The translations under genes were made by a program, and so were the position numbers. A stretch of 64,000 bases of DNA from Lonicera japonica (taxonomy: Eukaryota > Streptophyta > Magnoliopsida > Dipsacales > Caprifoliaceae), in NCBI GenBank assembly GCA_021464415.1, contig CM038467.1, positions 17,943,127 to 18,007,126 of the forward strand, given 5' to 3'. Each line of letters begins with the position of its first letter. Position 1 is the first letter of the stretch. Under the pieces are notes generated by a model, which saw only the letters and a program-made list of their open reading frames with translations, did no database searches and was not told where the DNA came from. Shown here piece after piece: positions 1-11,204 of the stretch.

Positions 1-164
1 TATTTAAGTGTACTGGTTGTAGTCATTTGAGGTTTCTTTTTTGGCATGTACCTCTCCTTGGAAACTATAGAAAAACTGCTCCATATCAGGATTATGTATG
101 AAGAATATTTTCTATTTGACACATTATTTGAGTAGATTAAAAATTTGATTTGTTTTTGGTGCAG

Positions 165-731
165 GTCAAGAGGCTCCAGCTGAGGCTGAACCAAAATTTA
201 ACCCATTTACGGGAGCAGGGAAACGGTTGGATGGGAAGCCTTTGAAGAACGAGCCCCTGCCAGCTTCCTCCTCCTCTGGATCCAAAGACAACCCATCTGC
301 TAATGTCTCCAATGGTTGTGGACAATCTTCTGCAGGGTCTAGTTCTAGTTCACAAAGTAACACTTGTCAAGCTCAAGGGAAGCTCGTATTTGGCTCAAAT
401 GCAAACTGTGACACTGCCAAACAAAAGGTACTTCTTTAATCAAATCCCCCCTTCCCCCCCCCACACCCCCACACACACACACCCACGCACAAAAAAACTC
501 ACCACGGGTGCATTTTTCCCCAACATGGAGATTTTGAAGGAATTCAATTATTTTCCATGTAGACAAATTGAACACACTTTTAGTATTCCAGAGTGTATCT
601 TGACCTGTTGTGGTGGGTTTGTATTGGTTGTGCAGGAAGCTGCAAAGGAGACTAAACAAGAACAGCCTCAAACGAAAGAAGAGCCAAAATTTCAGCCTTT
701 CACAGGGAAAAAGTACTCATTAAAGGGTTGA
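165..731 (+). CDS. UFD1: UFD1, ubiquitin fusion degradation protein 1 (C-terminal part only)
   Basis: The last two coding exons of a plant UFD1 gene are present: 165-427 and 636-731, joined in phase 0, with a GT at 428 and an AG ending at 635; the stop is TGA at 729-731. UFD1 pairs with NPL4 as the substrate-recruiting cofactor of the CDC48/p97 ATPase in ubiquitin-dependent extraction, ERAD and proteasomal delivery. The visible tail contains two SHP-box-like CDC48-binding motifs: FTGAGKRL (followed by DGKPL) in the first exon, and FTGKKYSL just before the C-terminus in the second. A Ser-rich linker and the block GKLVFGSNAN lie between them. The N-terminal double-psi barrel domain lies to the left of the window. 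The intron (428-635) contains a C-rich and (AC)n stretch. The gene converges with GC1. The assignment rests on recalled family sequence; the SHP function is family knowledge. Confidence 0.93.
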
Positions 732-1392
732 TTTTGACTACTTGCCTTGTCAACCTATTGAAATGGAACAGTGGAAAAAAAAAATTCTCTGTAAAACAAG
801 TCACTTGAAACTTAATGGCCTTGAGATAGCGAACAATTTAATTGTTTAAGCTTGTTCGCAAGTGGGAGCTTGATGATTTACAAAAGAAACATAATGCAAA
901 CATTTTTTTTCTCCTTTTCTAAATGGCTTTACCATGCGTTAGAAGGAGACCCTTCCAGAAATTCTCAATGGCCAAGGCAGAACCAGGGCCAAGAAGAAAT
1001 AGTGTGAACAAAGTCAACTTGAATATGGTACGGAAAAACAATAATTAAGGATATAGTTTGAGATATTGCTGTAAGCAAACGAGGAAATGCCATTTTTAAA
1101 TCATTCCAAAGCTCTATAACCGTGAATATTCACAACTTCCAAGAGAATATATAAATGCTATTTTGAAATTTGAGAAACAAAACTTAACGTTCAGTTAACA
1201 AAGTACACAGAAGCTCAGCAAATCGCTGAATTTGACTCTAATTGAGTAATATTGTCTTCAAGACCTTTTCTATTTTCAGTTTTCGCGGAGTAAATCCTCT
1301 ATGCCTTTGATGAAGGTGCCAAATCAGCACCAGAAATAAATAAATAAATAAACAATATGCGTGTGCTGGTTATTTCATGCCATTCAGCTTTG
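732..1392. other. UFD1 3' UTR and convergent intergenic spacer
   Basis: There is no gene here. UFD1 ends at 731 on the plus strand and GC1 ends at 1393 on the minus strand, so this 660-bp stretch must hold both 3' UTRs. Possible poly(A) signals are present, including the AATAAATAAATAAATAAAC run near 1336-1354. No transposon ends were seen. Confidence 0.6.
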
Positions 1393-4300
1393 TTAAGACA
1401 GAATCGCCTTCAATGCGTCTTTCACATAAGGATACTTAAATGGGAAACCCAACTCCTTCGCTCTAGCGGGAAGCACTCTTTGTCCTTCCAAAACCTGCAA
1501 TGAATTGAAGCCACTCTCACCAGATGTATTGTAGCAGACTAAGGAGAGAAATATATCCGAGAAAGAAAGAAGCAAAAGTTGTGTAAAAATATGAAAAATC
1601 CTTACCACAGTGGCACCTTCCCCAAAGATGGCTTTGAGTGCTAGGTCTGGTACCGGTAGCCAAGAGGGCCGACCCAAGGCAGATCCCAAGTGTTGACACA
1701 TCTCCGCCAGACGAACAGGATTTGGAGCAGTTCCATTGATAATGCCTGACAAATTCAGAGTACTTAGATATCTGCACAAATGTACAAAAACCTAAAATGT
1801 ATATAGCATTCAACGGCGCAGCTGCAGGGAAGTAAAAGTGAAAGTGATTCAATATCGATGAACAGTGAAATTCAATTCCATAGATACTTTTCATTTTGCT
1901 TTCCGGGCCCACGCCAGGTTTCCATATCAAGGTCAACCTCAAAAGTAAAAAAATGGAATCAGATGAACCACAGAAAATATATATTGGGTAAACCTGGTGT
2001 AGGACTGGTGGCACCCATTTGAAACTTTTCAACAAGGATTTGGAGTACCCCCCACATAGTACCAGAAGTTGCTCAATATCTTGTTGATTTAACTAAACTT
2101 TAGAGACATTGATGCGGTTTTAGGATGCTTCATTTCTTCCTTGGGATGCTTCGAGCATGATTGACTCCATTAGAAACATGGTGGCTAAATCTGATTGTAT
2201 TTCATTTACTCATACCCCGCGTGAAGCCAATCGTGTTGCTCATTGGATTGCTTTGAAGGCCAAAGTGGCTGCTCTCCCCTTAAATTGGAAGTCTAATATT
2301 CCTCGCGGTTTAGCCAATTTGCATGCTTCTGATTTCGATCACGAAGGCATAGGTTAATGGTTCTATTTGTTAGTTTTGCTGTTGTTTTTCTTGCTTTTGT
2401 CCTGTGTTTTTTCGGCTGCTGTTCTTGTTTGTTTCTTTATTTTGCCCCCAAAAAATAAAAAACTCAAGGGGATTGCAAAATGCAAGAAACCCTCAACCTT
2501 AAAAGGGATCAAACATACATGAATTCCTAGAGGATTTCTTGTTACTCAGTGCGTTCTCTCACGCATTTTCCATTTAGTTACTCTTAGCTTCAAGTTCAAA
2601 CAGTCGCTTGAGATTTGATATCAGATGAATAATAAGATTTTCACCTTCATAAGATGGATTGGATAAAGCTTCATATAGTAGGTTCACTAGGTCATCCACA
2701 TGAATCCACGAAAACCTACACAATCGACAAAACAATTACTTCTTAGAATTTATAGGGGATAAAAATAATTAAGGCGTGATTGAATTAGTCTCAATGGATG
2801 TTATATTCTTTAAAAACTAATTGAACAGAAAGATAAGTGAGGATGAGGTTTGCTATTATGGTGAGCATTTTGGAGACAACTTTCATTTCCAAAATATATA
2901 CTCCCTCCCTCCCAAAATAAGAGTACACTATTCCATTATGGGACGTCCCAAATTAAAAGCTCATTTTCCTTTTGGAACATAATCAATGTACAAAATATTA
3001 CGATACCAAACGAGTGATGTTCTCAGCCACTAATTAGATTAAAATTAGTATATCCTTGAAGCAGTGAGATAGTAGTCAAACTGGATTCTTAATTTGGGAC
3101 GGAGGGAGTATTTAGTTGCAAATAAGTGTTGCCATATGCGCTCAGGCAGAATATAAATTAAATGCAATACCATTGTTTTCCAGAGCCCAAAGGTCCACCA
3201 GCAAACACCATGAAGATTGGGATCATTTTAGCTGCAGAGGTTCAAAGAAACACGGAGTATGCTATATAACATCAGAATCAAGTAATTTAAAATGCAAAAA
3301 AAGAAAGAAAGAGTAGCACGAGTGTATATGTTTATATATGATTGCTCTAGCTAGATGCAACTAAACAAGTTTGGCGGCATATTCTTCAGGTTTGTTAAGT
3401 AGATAACGCAACTGCATCAAACGTCAAAGGCTATTCCAAACGAGTAATCTCCTCAAGGTTCTCAGAGGTCACAGGTTCGTCTAATATCTCCATCTGAATC
3501 TCTCAATTTTACTATGTAATTGTTAACAATACAAAATAAAGAAAGTCATAGTTGTAAACTGGAGTTTGAAAGAGCACATGCACTTCAGGATAAAAAAAAA
3601 GGCAGATACGAAAAAGATGAAGACCGAACCTAAAGCACCACCATCTTTTCCAAGGACAACACCAATGCGAATAAGTGCTAACCTAACATCCTTATTAACT
3701 TTGAGTGCTGTTCCTTCCCATTCTCTACAAACCTGAAACAACATAAATTGTCAAGAACTTAATGAGGTCCCTGATTACTGAACATGTACGAGACTATATA
3801 ATGGATTTGTCCCAAGGGGGATTTATTCTAGTCCTAATCCATGAGAACATGATTATTAAATAACACATCTAAAATATTCACTTTGTTTACCTCGGCCAAG
3901 TAGTCATTTCCTGATGGACTTTGCTCGTTAAACACTTCAGTTTCGCTTGTTCCTGAGATTAAAAAATGGCAACATGGACATAAATATAGCTTCAGAGATA
4001 TCTCAATTAACAGTTTTGTAGTAGACAAAAACAATCAAACTACATGGCTGAAACAACACAGTTGACTCTAAGCAGAGGAAAAGTAACCAGCTTGTATATT
4101 AAGCAGCGGTTGACTCCATCAAATATTTCAAAATAATATCTCAATTACTGTTGCATTAACTAATGCAATAGAAGCAAAGAAATAACACCCATGTCTCATT
4201 AATTATTCTCATTAGATAAAAGAAGGGTAGAGAAACGTTCATTTTAGACACATACCATAATAACCAACTGCTGTTGCGCTGACCAAAACTGTTGGGCATA

Positions 4301-7300
4301 CTTCATCTTTCGAGTCATTTATTGATTCTACAACCTTCAGAGTCAGTGAAACTATCCAGTAAAAAAGAAGTATAGAAAATGTACACTCTCAACACTTTTT
4401 TAATATGTAATGTCTTTAAAAATGAGAAAAGCTTTTGCTTTGCTCTTTCTGCAGTAGTTGGTTTATAAAATCAAAAAAGGTGACCTTTGAGGTGACTCTA
4501 ATCCTGCTTTGCTTGATCTCTTTCTTAATCTGCAGTGGTACATAGAAATTAATTGACATATCAGGTTTCAACAAAAATACTCCCTATCAACTCAGTATAG
4601 TGCAGAAGAACTTTATATAAGCAAATAATAATATGACAAGTTTTCTCAATCACTAAAGCAACTTCAGATTTTCAACCAGCAAACACATCAAATATTTTTA
4701 CGAAACAACATTAATGAAAACTACTAAGATATGCACAGGACTGTTTGAAGGTCTTAAGCAGATAGAATAATTTGTTATTTGCCCATCGTAAGTACTGGAG
4801 TAAAGTAGATTTTTCAAAATATGTTTTAATATACTAAATTATAGAATCTATGTAAAAAAAAAATCTTGGTATTAGAGGGTTTATAGTAAACTCATTGATA
4901 CTATGTGCTTAATAGAAAAAATTATCCTTGTGAAGTTGATTTTAAATTTCTGTAGAAATGCTAATAGAAAAAATTATAGTTAAAATGCTAATAAAGTTAT
5001 TTGTACAAGACAGATATTAATAGCAAATAAAAACAAAAAAGGATTGGATTTAGAATAACGCACCTCTGGAGACCATCTTGTGCTTATGGGCATTCCAGCC
5101 AAATTAACAACAGCGGTTGAGCCTTGAATGTAGTTCTTCCACTCTGGCTCCTCTGCAATTACAATTCCAGGGAATTCCTTGTCTGCATAAGGAAAAATTG
5201 CAGTAAGAAGTCAACTTTGTGAGTCAAACAAACAACTACACCAAACAGAATACAAAAAAGATTCACATTCTCATGTTCCCCACAAGGGCCACAAAGAAAA
5301 GCTATTGAACATTTACATGATGGAACTTCCTAGTATATAATCTAAAATTATAAATGCAAATAAGGAAAAATTATTTAAAATGTGCCACTTTTTTCAGTTG
5401 AAAGAAGAGAGCAGATGTAGATATCATTAAACAAACTGAAGCTTCCACAAATGTTTTAGTCCGTCAAGATCTTCGCAATTTTTTAAGAACTGTAAAGATC
5501 TATATAGATAACTAAAAGTAATCATTACCTTCTTACCCGGAAAAATTGACTGAGCTTTAGACCTTGATCGCGTCAAGACACGGATGCTGTGGTTATCTAC
5601 GTTACAACAGACAGGTTAAGGGAAACATTTGATTCATCAGATCCATACAAAATCTCACAAGTATGATATATATATATATGAAGTAGATCCAACAAATTAG
5701 AAAAGTGTGCAATTACAACAAATTTGAAGATTGTGATTAGCATTATCCTAGCTAGATGATATGGCCATAACCTGCATGCAGCCTTTGCACCAGCCTTCTA
5801 CCAATAAAACCCGTAGCTCCTGTTACTGATACAGTCATCTGATTTCCCTGAAGCCAAAGCGAAACTTTATTAGTAGAAGAAATATTAATCTATTGTTGGT
5901 TCAAACTAAATCACCATTGCAGGCACTGTTCTTGATGTTATAAATGATCAACTTTGGAATTATTATTCTACCAAAAGTGGCCTGATAGATGATTTTCCCA
6001 ATGGTGGGCCAACACAAGAGATCAAATGGCTACTATTGTCATTCCATCCAGGAAAAGACTTTTGAAGACTGGAGAGCAATTGGGTGATCTCTTTACGAAA
6101 GCCCTAAACGGGGTTCGGGTTGATTATCTTTGTAACAAGCTGGGCATGATCAATATCTATGAAGTGTTATAAGTTGTAAATATTGTATTAGGAAGGTAGA
6201 TAATTTAGGAACCCTAATTAGTAGTAGTTTCCTTATCTGTGTAGGAGTCTCATGTATATAAGTGGGTAATCTTCTCTCTAATAATATTGAATATAATTTC
6301 TCTTCTTCTCATAAGTAACATGTTTCAACACAGAACTGGGAGATTGAACTCTGTGTAAGTGAGAGAGTGTGTACACGGTAACTTAATACTTTGAATTGCT
6401 ATAGCAGCCAACGGGGAGAAGGAGGCGGAGTAATGATTAATGCAATAATCTAGGTCCTTTCTATATGGCCACCTTATCCAATTACAAGTTTACAACAGGA
6501 GCCTACGGCTGTTAAGATGGTTAATGGAAATTTTCACATCCATTTGCCCGGGAATCTGGCATTTGGGAGGAAAATTTCTTCTAATTGCAACAGGAAATCT
6601 AGTGACATTATATAAATGCATCCAATTACTTGGTCCGTATTTGCTACCTCCACTACCCCAAACTCCTTACCAAACGTTATTTTCCGTATAAAGACTAACG
6701 GAACCAAATATCCAGAACTACATGTTTAAAGTTTCAACTAAACTGATAACCTTAGTGGGTCAACTGTTGTAAGTTTTTGACTTGTAAATATTGTGAGGAC
6801 TGAGAACATGTACATTGCCAAATGTTATATTCGCTATCAAGATTATAATCAAACAAGAATTATGATCCTCCCTCACAGCAGTTCACATAAGAAAACCCCA
6901 ATCACCTGTTTAAATCTCATCCAGGTTGATAGCATTGTATGTCAAGTTGCTGGCTTAAATTTCAACCAAATTGATAATCTTAGTAGGACCATTAAATTTA
7001 AGCTTTTCTAACTTCTAAATTTATTGGCACCCAACAAGTACGCAATACAAAAACAAAATGCACTAATAGCCGCCATATAAAATAATGAGAACAAGAAGAA
7101 GTACTAGTATTAGTGTTGCAAAGGGGAACCCAAAACAAAAAGAAGAAAAGGAAAGATAAATGAGATGGGCATATTATATATTACCTTTAGAGGTTGAAGA
7201 GAAGCAGTGTCGTTGTTGATACACCATACGCCAAATCTCTTATTAGACTCAGACATCTAGATAACAGACATAAATAGCAATTAAGAAAACTCCCAGTGAG

Positions 7301-7328
7301 TATAGTAATATGAGTGTGCGTGTGACTG

Positions 7329-7359
<31 letters not shown>

Positions 7360-7465
7360 GGAGAAAGAGAGTTACCGAGGAGAATGGTTGAGGGATGATG
7401 GTGGAAAGAGAGGGAGAAATGGAGGTTGTCCAAGAGAAGGCAGTAGTAGCTCTGCAGAACTCCAT
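1393..7465 (-). CDS. GC1: GC1/SulA, SDR39U1-type epimerase family protein, chloroplastic
   Basis: The proposed model has twelve exons on the minus strand: 7376-7465, 7185-7256, 5772-5847, 5537-5596, 5064-5182, 4256-4334, 3891-3952, 3630-3732, 3171-3231, 2645-2715, 1606-1745 and 1393-1494. They add up to 1035 nt, or 344 aa, close to the roughly 347 aa I recall for Arabidopsis GC1. Every junction is GT-AG and all phases agree. The Rossmann nucleotide-binding motif TGATGFIG sits at about residues 63-70, after a Ser/Thr-rich transit-peptide-like start. Other family blocks are VSATAVGYYG, the following GTSETEVF, GPLGSGKQWFSWIHVDD, INGTAPNPVRL and the tail KDALKAILS. GC1 (GIANT CHLOROPLAST 1, also called AtSulA) is an inner-envelope protein that affects plastid division; whether it has epimerase activity is not established. 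Introns contain a LINE piece, a Stowaway MITE and a Copia remnant. The first two exons are the least certain part. Confidence 0.92.
2100..2457 (+). mobile_element. 5'-truncated LINE remnant (RNase H-like tail) in a GC1 intron
   Basis: A plus-strand frame at 2157-2357 encodes HTPREANRVAHWIALKAK, the HxxREAN-VAHWxA block that ends the RNase H (RVT_3-type) domain of plant non-LTR retrotransposons. It is followed by about 100 bp of T-rich untranslated sequence and an A-rich tail (AAAAAATAAAAAA near 2450). It is antisense to GC1, in the large intron between exons 1606-1745 and 2645-2715. The left boundary is a guess and no target-site duplication was found. Confidence 0.7.
2901..3108. mobile_element. 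Stowaway MITE (Tc1/mariner type)
   Basis: A 208-bp element has the classic Stowaway inverted ends: CTCCCTCCCTCCCAAAATAAG-like on the left and CTTAATTTGGGACGGAGGGAG on the right. It is flanked by TA on both sides (2899-2900 and 3109-3110). It lies in a GC1 intron between exons 2645-2715 and 3171-3231, only about 60 bp from the latter. It has no coding capacity. A degraded relative lies in the kinesin gene at about 27220-27412. Confidence 0.9.
5975..6330 (+). mobile_element. Ty1/Copia 3' remnant with LTR in a GC1 intron
   Basis: At about 6080-6170 the plus strand reads DLFTKALNGVRVDYLCNKLG, then MINIYEVL and a stop. This is the typical end of the Copia RNase H/pol region. A segment of about 166 bp beginning TGTTATAAG (6165) and ending TTTCAACA (6330) follows directly and looks like an LTR with TG...CA ends. 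Upstream pol sequence is scrambled, so this is a dead 3' fragment. It sits in the GC1 intron between exons 5772-5847 and 7185-7256, antisense to the gene. Confidence 0.75.
6724..7020. repeat. Diverged direct repeat in a GC1 intron
   Basis: Two diverged copies of a ~65-bp segment occur at about 6724-6788 and 6953-7020. Both contain a phrase like TTTCAACyAAAyTGATAAyC followed by TTAGTrGG. No family could be assigned. Confidence 0.45.
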
Positions 7466-8259
7466 TGGTGGATGGAATGGAATGAAAGGAAAGTGGCTGA
7501 GGGAGAGTAGTGAGTACACTTCTTGTGTATTTTGGTTGTTAATCTTACAGACACGTGATTCTGAGATATTGGGGTGGGGTGGGGCGGGGCGGGCGGGGTA
7601 TCCCTTCTCCGTTGGTTGTAATAATAAATAATAGAAGGAGGCCTCCCCTCGCGCGTGTTTTGTTTGGAGCCACACCTCAAAAACTCACCTTCCATATCCC
7701 ATCATGACCACACTTTCTATCAATTCTTCCATAAACTTTGACTGTGCCGGGTCACAATTGTTATTTATACACTTGTTGGATAATATGATGGAAAATAATT
7801 TATTTTTAAAAAGTAAGTTAAAACATTAGATGATATACTTTTATCTTATATTTATTTTTATGAAAAGATTTTATTTCTTATTAATATTAAATATAAAATA
7901 TATACGGAGGCAGGGTTTAGTATGTACCCAAAATATACATATAAAATTGTCAAATCATCTCCTTCTTATTGAAAATTATTATAAAGTTGGAAATATAGAT
8001 GGAAGAGATTTAAACTTGTGACTTTTATTATAAAAACCACATTTATTTACCATACCAAATCTTAATAATTGGACAAAAAAATTGATAGAGGAGACAAATG
8101 TAAGGGATTGTTTATTTTCACCACTTATTATCAATATGGTTTATTACGATTATTGTGTGTTTTGAAGAGAGAAGAGAAGCTATGTAAAAAGAGTGTTTAT
8201 TGTGTATTTTGAAGAGAGATTTATTACGATTATTTTTGGAATATAGTATATTTGATCTT
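7466..8259. promoter_or_regulatory. GC1 upstream region and AT-rich spacer
   Basis: The first ~230 bp to the right of the GC1 start codon must hold its 5' UTR and promoter. The run 7571-7598 is extremely G-rich on the plus strand (runs of GGGG split by T or C). From 7740 to 8259 the sequence is AT-rich with no gene. The phrase TTTATTACGATTATT occurs twice (about 8140 and 8219), and GTGTrTTTTGAAGAGAGA also repeats there. Confidence 0.4.
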
Positions 8260-9416
8260 GAGTAAACAACCCATTTGGCCACTAAACTTTTGATTTTGTA
8301 CCATTTTGCCCACTCAACTTTAAAACGAACTATTTTAACCATCAAATTTTTCGGCGAGTACCATATTGCCCATTCCGTCAAAATGAAGTGTTAAAAGTGA
8401 CGGAATTAAGCCATGTGCCTAGCACATGACCTCATTTAAGGGCAAAATGGTCATTTGCCACCAAGCTTCTTCTTCACAAGGTGACCATTTAGATTTTGGA
8501 TTGAATTGGCACAAAACACAAAACAGAAACTCATGACTCAATTTGCAGTTCATAAACAGAAAAATAAAAAAATCATATTGAATGCTATAACTAGATATCA
8601 TTACATATTGAGAATTAAAGGAACTCAGTGCACAAACTCCTTGGTGGTAACAAAAACTCGGTGCTCCAAGTCAAGCAACCCATTCAAAAAAGGAGAAAGC
8701 GAGGATGTTGGCATGGTGATGATTAGAATTCATTGATGGTGATGAATTAAGGGGGTTTCATGAGCATTGAGATTAGGGATTTAAGGTTAACATACTTGCT
8801 AATTGGGGTACTTAAAATCGGGAATGACTGAATTTGGATTCACGGAGGGGTTCAAACTAGGGTTTTAGGGGAAGATTTGGGAATTGAAAAAGGATTTTTA
8901 TGGGAGATTGTCTGGTGGCTTCCTATTTCCTCCTCCTATATGAGAGTATGACTTCTTCTTTGGCGGCGGGGGACACACAGGTGGTGCCGGAATCTGAGCA
9001 CCGTTGCGTTTAGGCGTGGAATACCCTTTTTCCACCATCGCATCTATCTCCATGTCCATTTATTAATTTTCACTTTATATAAATACACACACCAAATCAT
9101 TCATCTGTTTTATCTAATTTGGATTTCTTAAACCCTGGTATGAGGACTTTAAACTTGTGTGGAGATCTTAACAGTGAGAGATTCCGACGGGATGGTAGTG
9201 ATGGTATATATTTGGTGTAAAATGACCATTTTGCCCTTAAATGAGGTCATGTGCTAAGCATATGGCTTAATTCCGTCACTTTTAACACCTTATTTGGACG
9301 GAATGGGCAATATGGTACTCGCTACAAAATTTTATGGTTAAAATGGTTCGTTTTAAAGTTGAGTGGACAAAGTGATACAATACCGAAAGTTTAGTGGCCA
9401 AATGGGGTGTTTACTC
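8260..9416. mobile_element. Mutator-like element (Pack-MULE type) with long TIRs
   Basis: This 1157-bp unit is bounded by long inverted repeats of about 198 bp, 8260-8457 and 9219-9416. The outer ends read GAGTAAACAACCCATTTGG on the left and CCAAATGGGGTGTTTACTC on the right. The unit is flanked by a perfect 9-bp direct repeat, TTTGATCTT, at 8251-8259 and 9417-9425. Long TIRs plus a 9-bp target duplication are diagnostic of the Mutator superfamily. No transposase is present, so it is non-autonomous. The interior (8458-9218) is not repeat-like and carries a small SMR-like reading frame on the minus strand, which suggests a Pack-MULE carrying host sequence. Confidence 0.88.
8898..9059 (-). CDS. 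SMR (SIAMESE-related) CDK inhibitor-like frame inside a MULE
   Basis: This 53-codon frame starts at ATG 9059-9057 and stops at TAA 8900-8898. It contains STPKRNGAQIP at residues 14-24 and VCPPPPKKKS at 28-37. The arrangement TPK...IP....CPPPPKKK is the N-terminal signature of plant SIAMESE-related inhibitors of cyclin-dependent kinases, which restrain mitosis and promote endoreduplication; the SMR4-like branch looks closest. After it comes RKPPDNLP and a stop. The usual cyclin-binding region, with a GYFQPPDLE-like block, is absent, so the copy is C-terminally truncated and may be non-functional or dominant. A TATA-like stretch lies just upstream near 9074-9083. It is entirely within the Mutator-like element. 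Similarity is from recalled family motifs; expression is unknown. Confidence 0.6.
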   Translation of the reverse strand: MDMEIDAMVEKGYSTPKRNGAQIPAPPVCPPPPKKKSYSHIGGGNRKPPDNLP

Positions 9417-9425
9417 TTTGATCTT

Positions 9426-9757
9426 ATATCTATGTTTGATTTAATGTTCGTGCCGAAAAAAATTTCGACAAAAATAGAGAGTTGGAAGATGAAATGATGC
9501 TGAAAGTTGTTTGCTTTTCATCTTTTTTAACTCTAATTTTACTCTAACTTTTTAGAATATAATATTTTTATTTACTTAATTAAATTAGATGCACTTATTA
9601 ACTCAATAAATATTTTAATATTAAATTATTAATAAGTAATACAAATTATAAATATCAGATAAAATCACCCAATTGTTCAGGGGGCAATAGATAAAATACT
9701 CAAAATAAAGAAGGAAAAAGTTACAGTTTCTAGCGAGTTTTGTAGGGGGAAGAAAGA
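9426..9757. other. AT-rich spacer upstream of S31
   Basis: This 330-bp gap holds the presumed S31 promoter and 5' UTR. It is strongly AT-rich up to about 9660. No clear TATA box or transposon end could be chosen. Confidence 0.4.
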
Positions 9758-10054
9758 ATGGCGATGATGATGCAGTTATGCGGCGCAGTTGCGAAGAGAG
9801 TGATGCTAACCACTGAGCAGCGAGTGTCCTTTTACTCCTCGCTATCATCGGCCACGTCATCAGCTTCGCCGTCGGCATCGGCGGGGGTGCCGATCTTGTG
9901 CGGTCGAGGGGACAAGAGGACGAAGAAGGGGAAGAGGTTCAAAGGGTCGTACGGAAACTCGAGACCGAAGAAGGAAAAGAAGATAGAGCGAATCAAGGAC
10001 AAGGTCGAGGTCCCCAGGTCCACACCTTGGCCTCTCCCTTTCAAACTCATCTGA
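9758..10054 (+). CDS. Mitochondrial small-subunit ribosomal protein S31 (bTHXm)
   Basis: This intronless 98-codon gene encodes a protein of the small subunit of the plant mitochondrial ribosome. The first ~45 residues are Ala/Ser-rich with few acidic residues and fit a mitochondrial presequence. The mature part is very basic: CGRGDKRTKKGKRFKGSYGN (residues 48-67), then a Lys-rich stretch and PRSTPWPLPFKLI at the C-terminus. These blocks match the plant proteins annotated as 30S ribosomal protein S31, mitochondrial, as I recall them. The start is the first ATG of a run encoding MAMMM; a start two or three codons later cannot be excluded. It is transcribed on the plus strand between GC1 and NDUFB9. 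Confidence 0.9.
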   Translation: MAMMMQLCGAVAKRVMLTTEQRVSFYSSLSSATSSASPSASAGVPILCGRGDKRTKKGKRFKGSYGNSRPKKEKKIERIKDKVEVPRSTPWPLPFKLI

Positions 10055-10895
10055 TTAATTTAACCTCATCCTTAAACTTTTTAATTTTCAATCTCAGTTT
10101 GTAGCGTTACTTCACTCTTTTGCTAGTTATATATGATGATTTCTGGTCTGAATATGTACATTTTCGTTTTGAATATTAAATAAGCACTATGGTTCTGCTT
10201 CTTAGGGTTATGTTCCTAGGGTTTACATTGGTAATTGCTTCACACACGCCTTTATATCTCTATTGATTCAAAAGTTACGTTGTGTAAACTAGAAATAGTT
10301 TTCCTACTTCTTCTTTTCCTTTTTTGAGGACTTGTCCATCTGGTTGAAACATGTAAAATCTTGATTGAGCCATACAATCTTGAGTAATGTGAGCCGAACT
10401 TTTTCCTACTACAATTTTTGAGTAGCTAGTATTTTGATCTTGGGGATAATAGCAATACCAAATGGAAATTTGTGATTGCTCTTTTTTGTCGCAAAAAGTG
10501 GTTATACAACTTGATTAATTCTGCAAATCACTGGTCTCCATCAGTTGAAGCTTGCAGTGCAAACAAATGCGAAATTCAGCTCCATATGGTTTTCAATTAC
10601 ATTGTATCTTCTTTCAGTGTCATATTATATCCATGATTTTTGCTTTATACCGCTGTCCTTGTGGCCTTATACTTTCTTGAAATTGCTTGTGGCATTTTCA
10701 ATCATCATTTCTGCAATTAATCAGTCTTAAATTACTTTAGCTACCTGGTCTTTGTTGGTCTCACTTAGGGCTGACCTTTAATGTCAAGCCTTGTAGGAAT
10801 AGTTTCTCATTCCTATCGCTTGCCTAGTTCTTTCGATTTTATTACATCTCCACCATACAAGTGTTACTTTAGATTGCTCGTCAGTAGATTCTCAG
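10055..10895. other. S31 3' UTR and intergenic DNA
   Basis: No convincing gene was seen. The stretch is moderately AT-rich and unrepetitive, and its first part must include the S31 3' UTR. The short frames here lack recognisable protein features. Confidence 0.4.
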
Positions 10896-11204
10896 CAATC
10901 TTCTAAAAAGCACTAGGCCGTCAGTGGGAGGGTGCATAGTGCTCAGGCATTAGCCGGTTGCTTGTTTATTATTTTTCTAAAACTATGATAGGCTATGAAA
11001 TCAAAATACACTTCTTAGGAAGGCATATGACTTCACTAACCAAACATTCCCCATAATTCAAACACGAACATAATTTAATTTTCACAACGAAAAGAAGTGA
11101 AAACCTCTACACATCATGCCTAGTAACCGCCCTTTGTGCCTAGCCTAGCCTAGCCTAGCCGCCGAGGTGGCCCTAGTCACTAGATGGCGATTTCTAGAAT
11201 ACTG
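10896..11204. mobile_element. hAT-type MITE
   Basis: This 309-bp unit starts CAATCTTCTAAAAAGCACTA and ends GCGATTTCTAGAATACTG, which are imperfect inverted ends. Imperfect 8-bp flanking repeats, ATTCTCAG (10888-10895) and ATTCTTGG (11205-11212), agree at 6 of 8 positions. Internally it has four CCTAG repeats. The ends resemble those of the elements at 20007-20321 and 49700-51261, so all three look like members of one hAT family. Confidence 0.7.

Noticed and set aside
7187..7695. Long minus-strand frames of 162 and 107 codons over the GC1 5' region
   Set aside because: They read through the first GC1 intron and the G-rich promoter; the spliced exons 7376-7465 and 7185-7256 give the family-like start.
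9832..10104. Opposite-strand and shifted frames over the S31 gene
   Set aside because: They overlap the S31 coding sequence and show no protein features; S31 explains the open frames.
10545..10730. 61-codon hydrophobic frame downstream of S31
   Set aside because: No conserved start context, no domains and typical intergenic composition.
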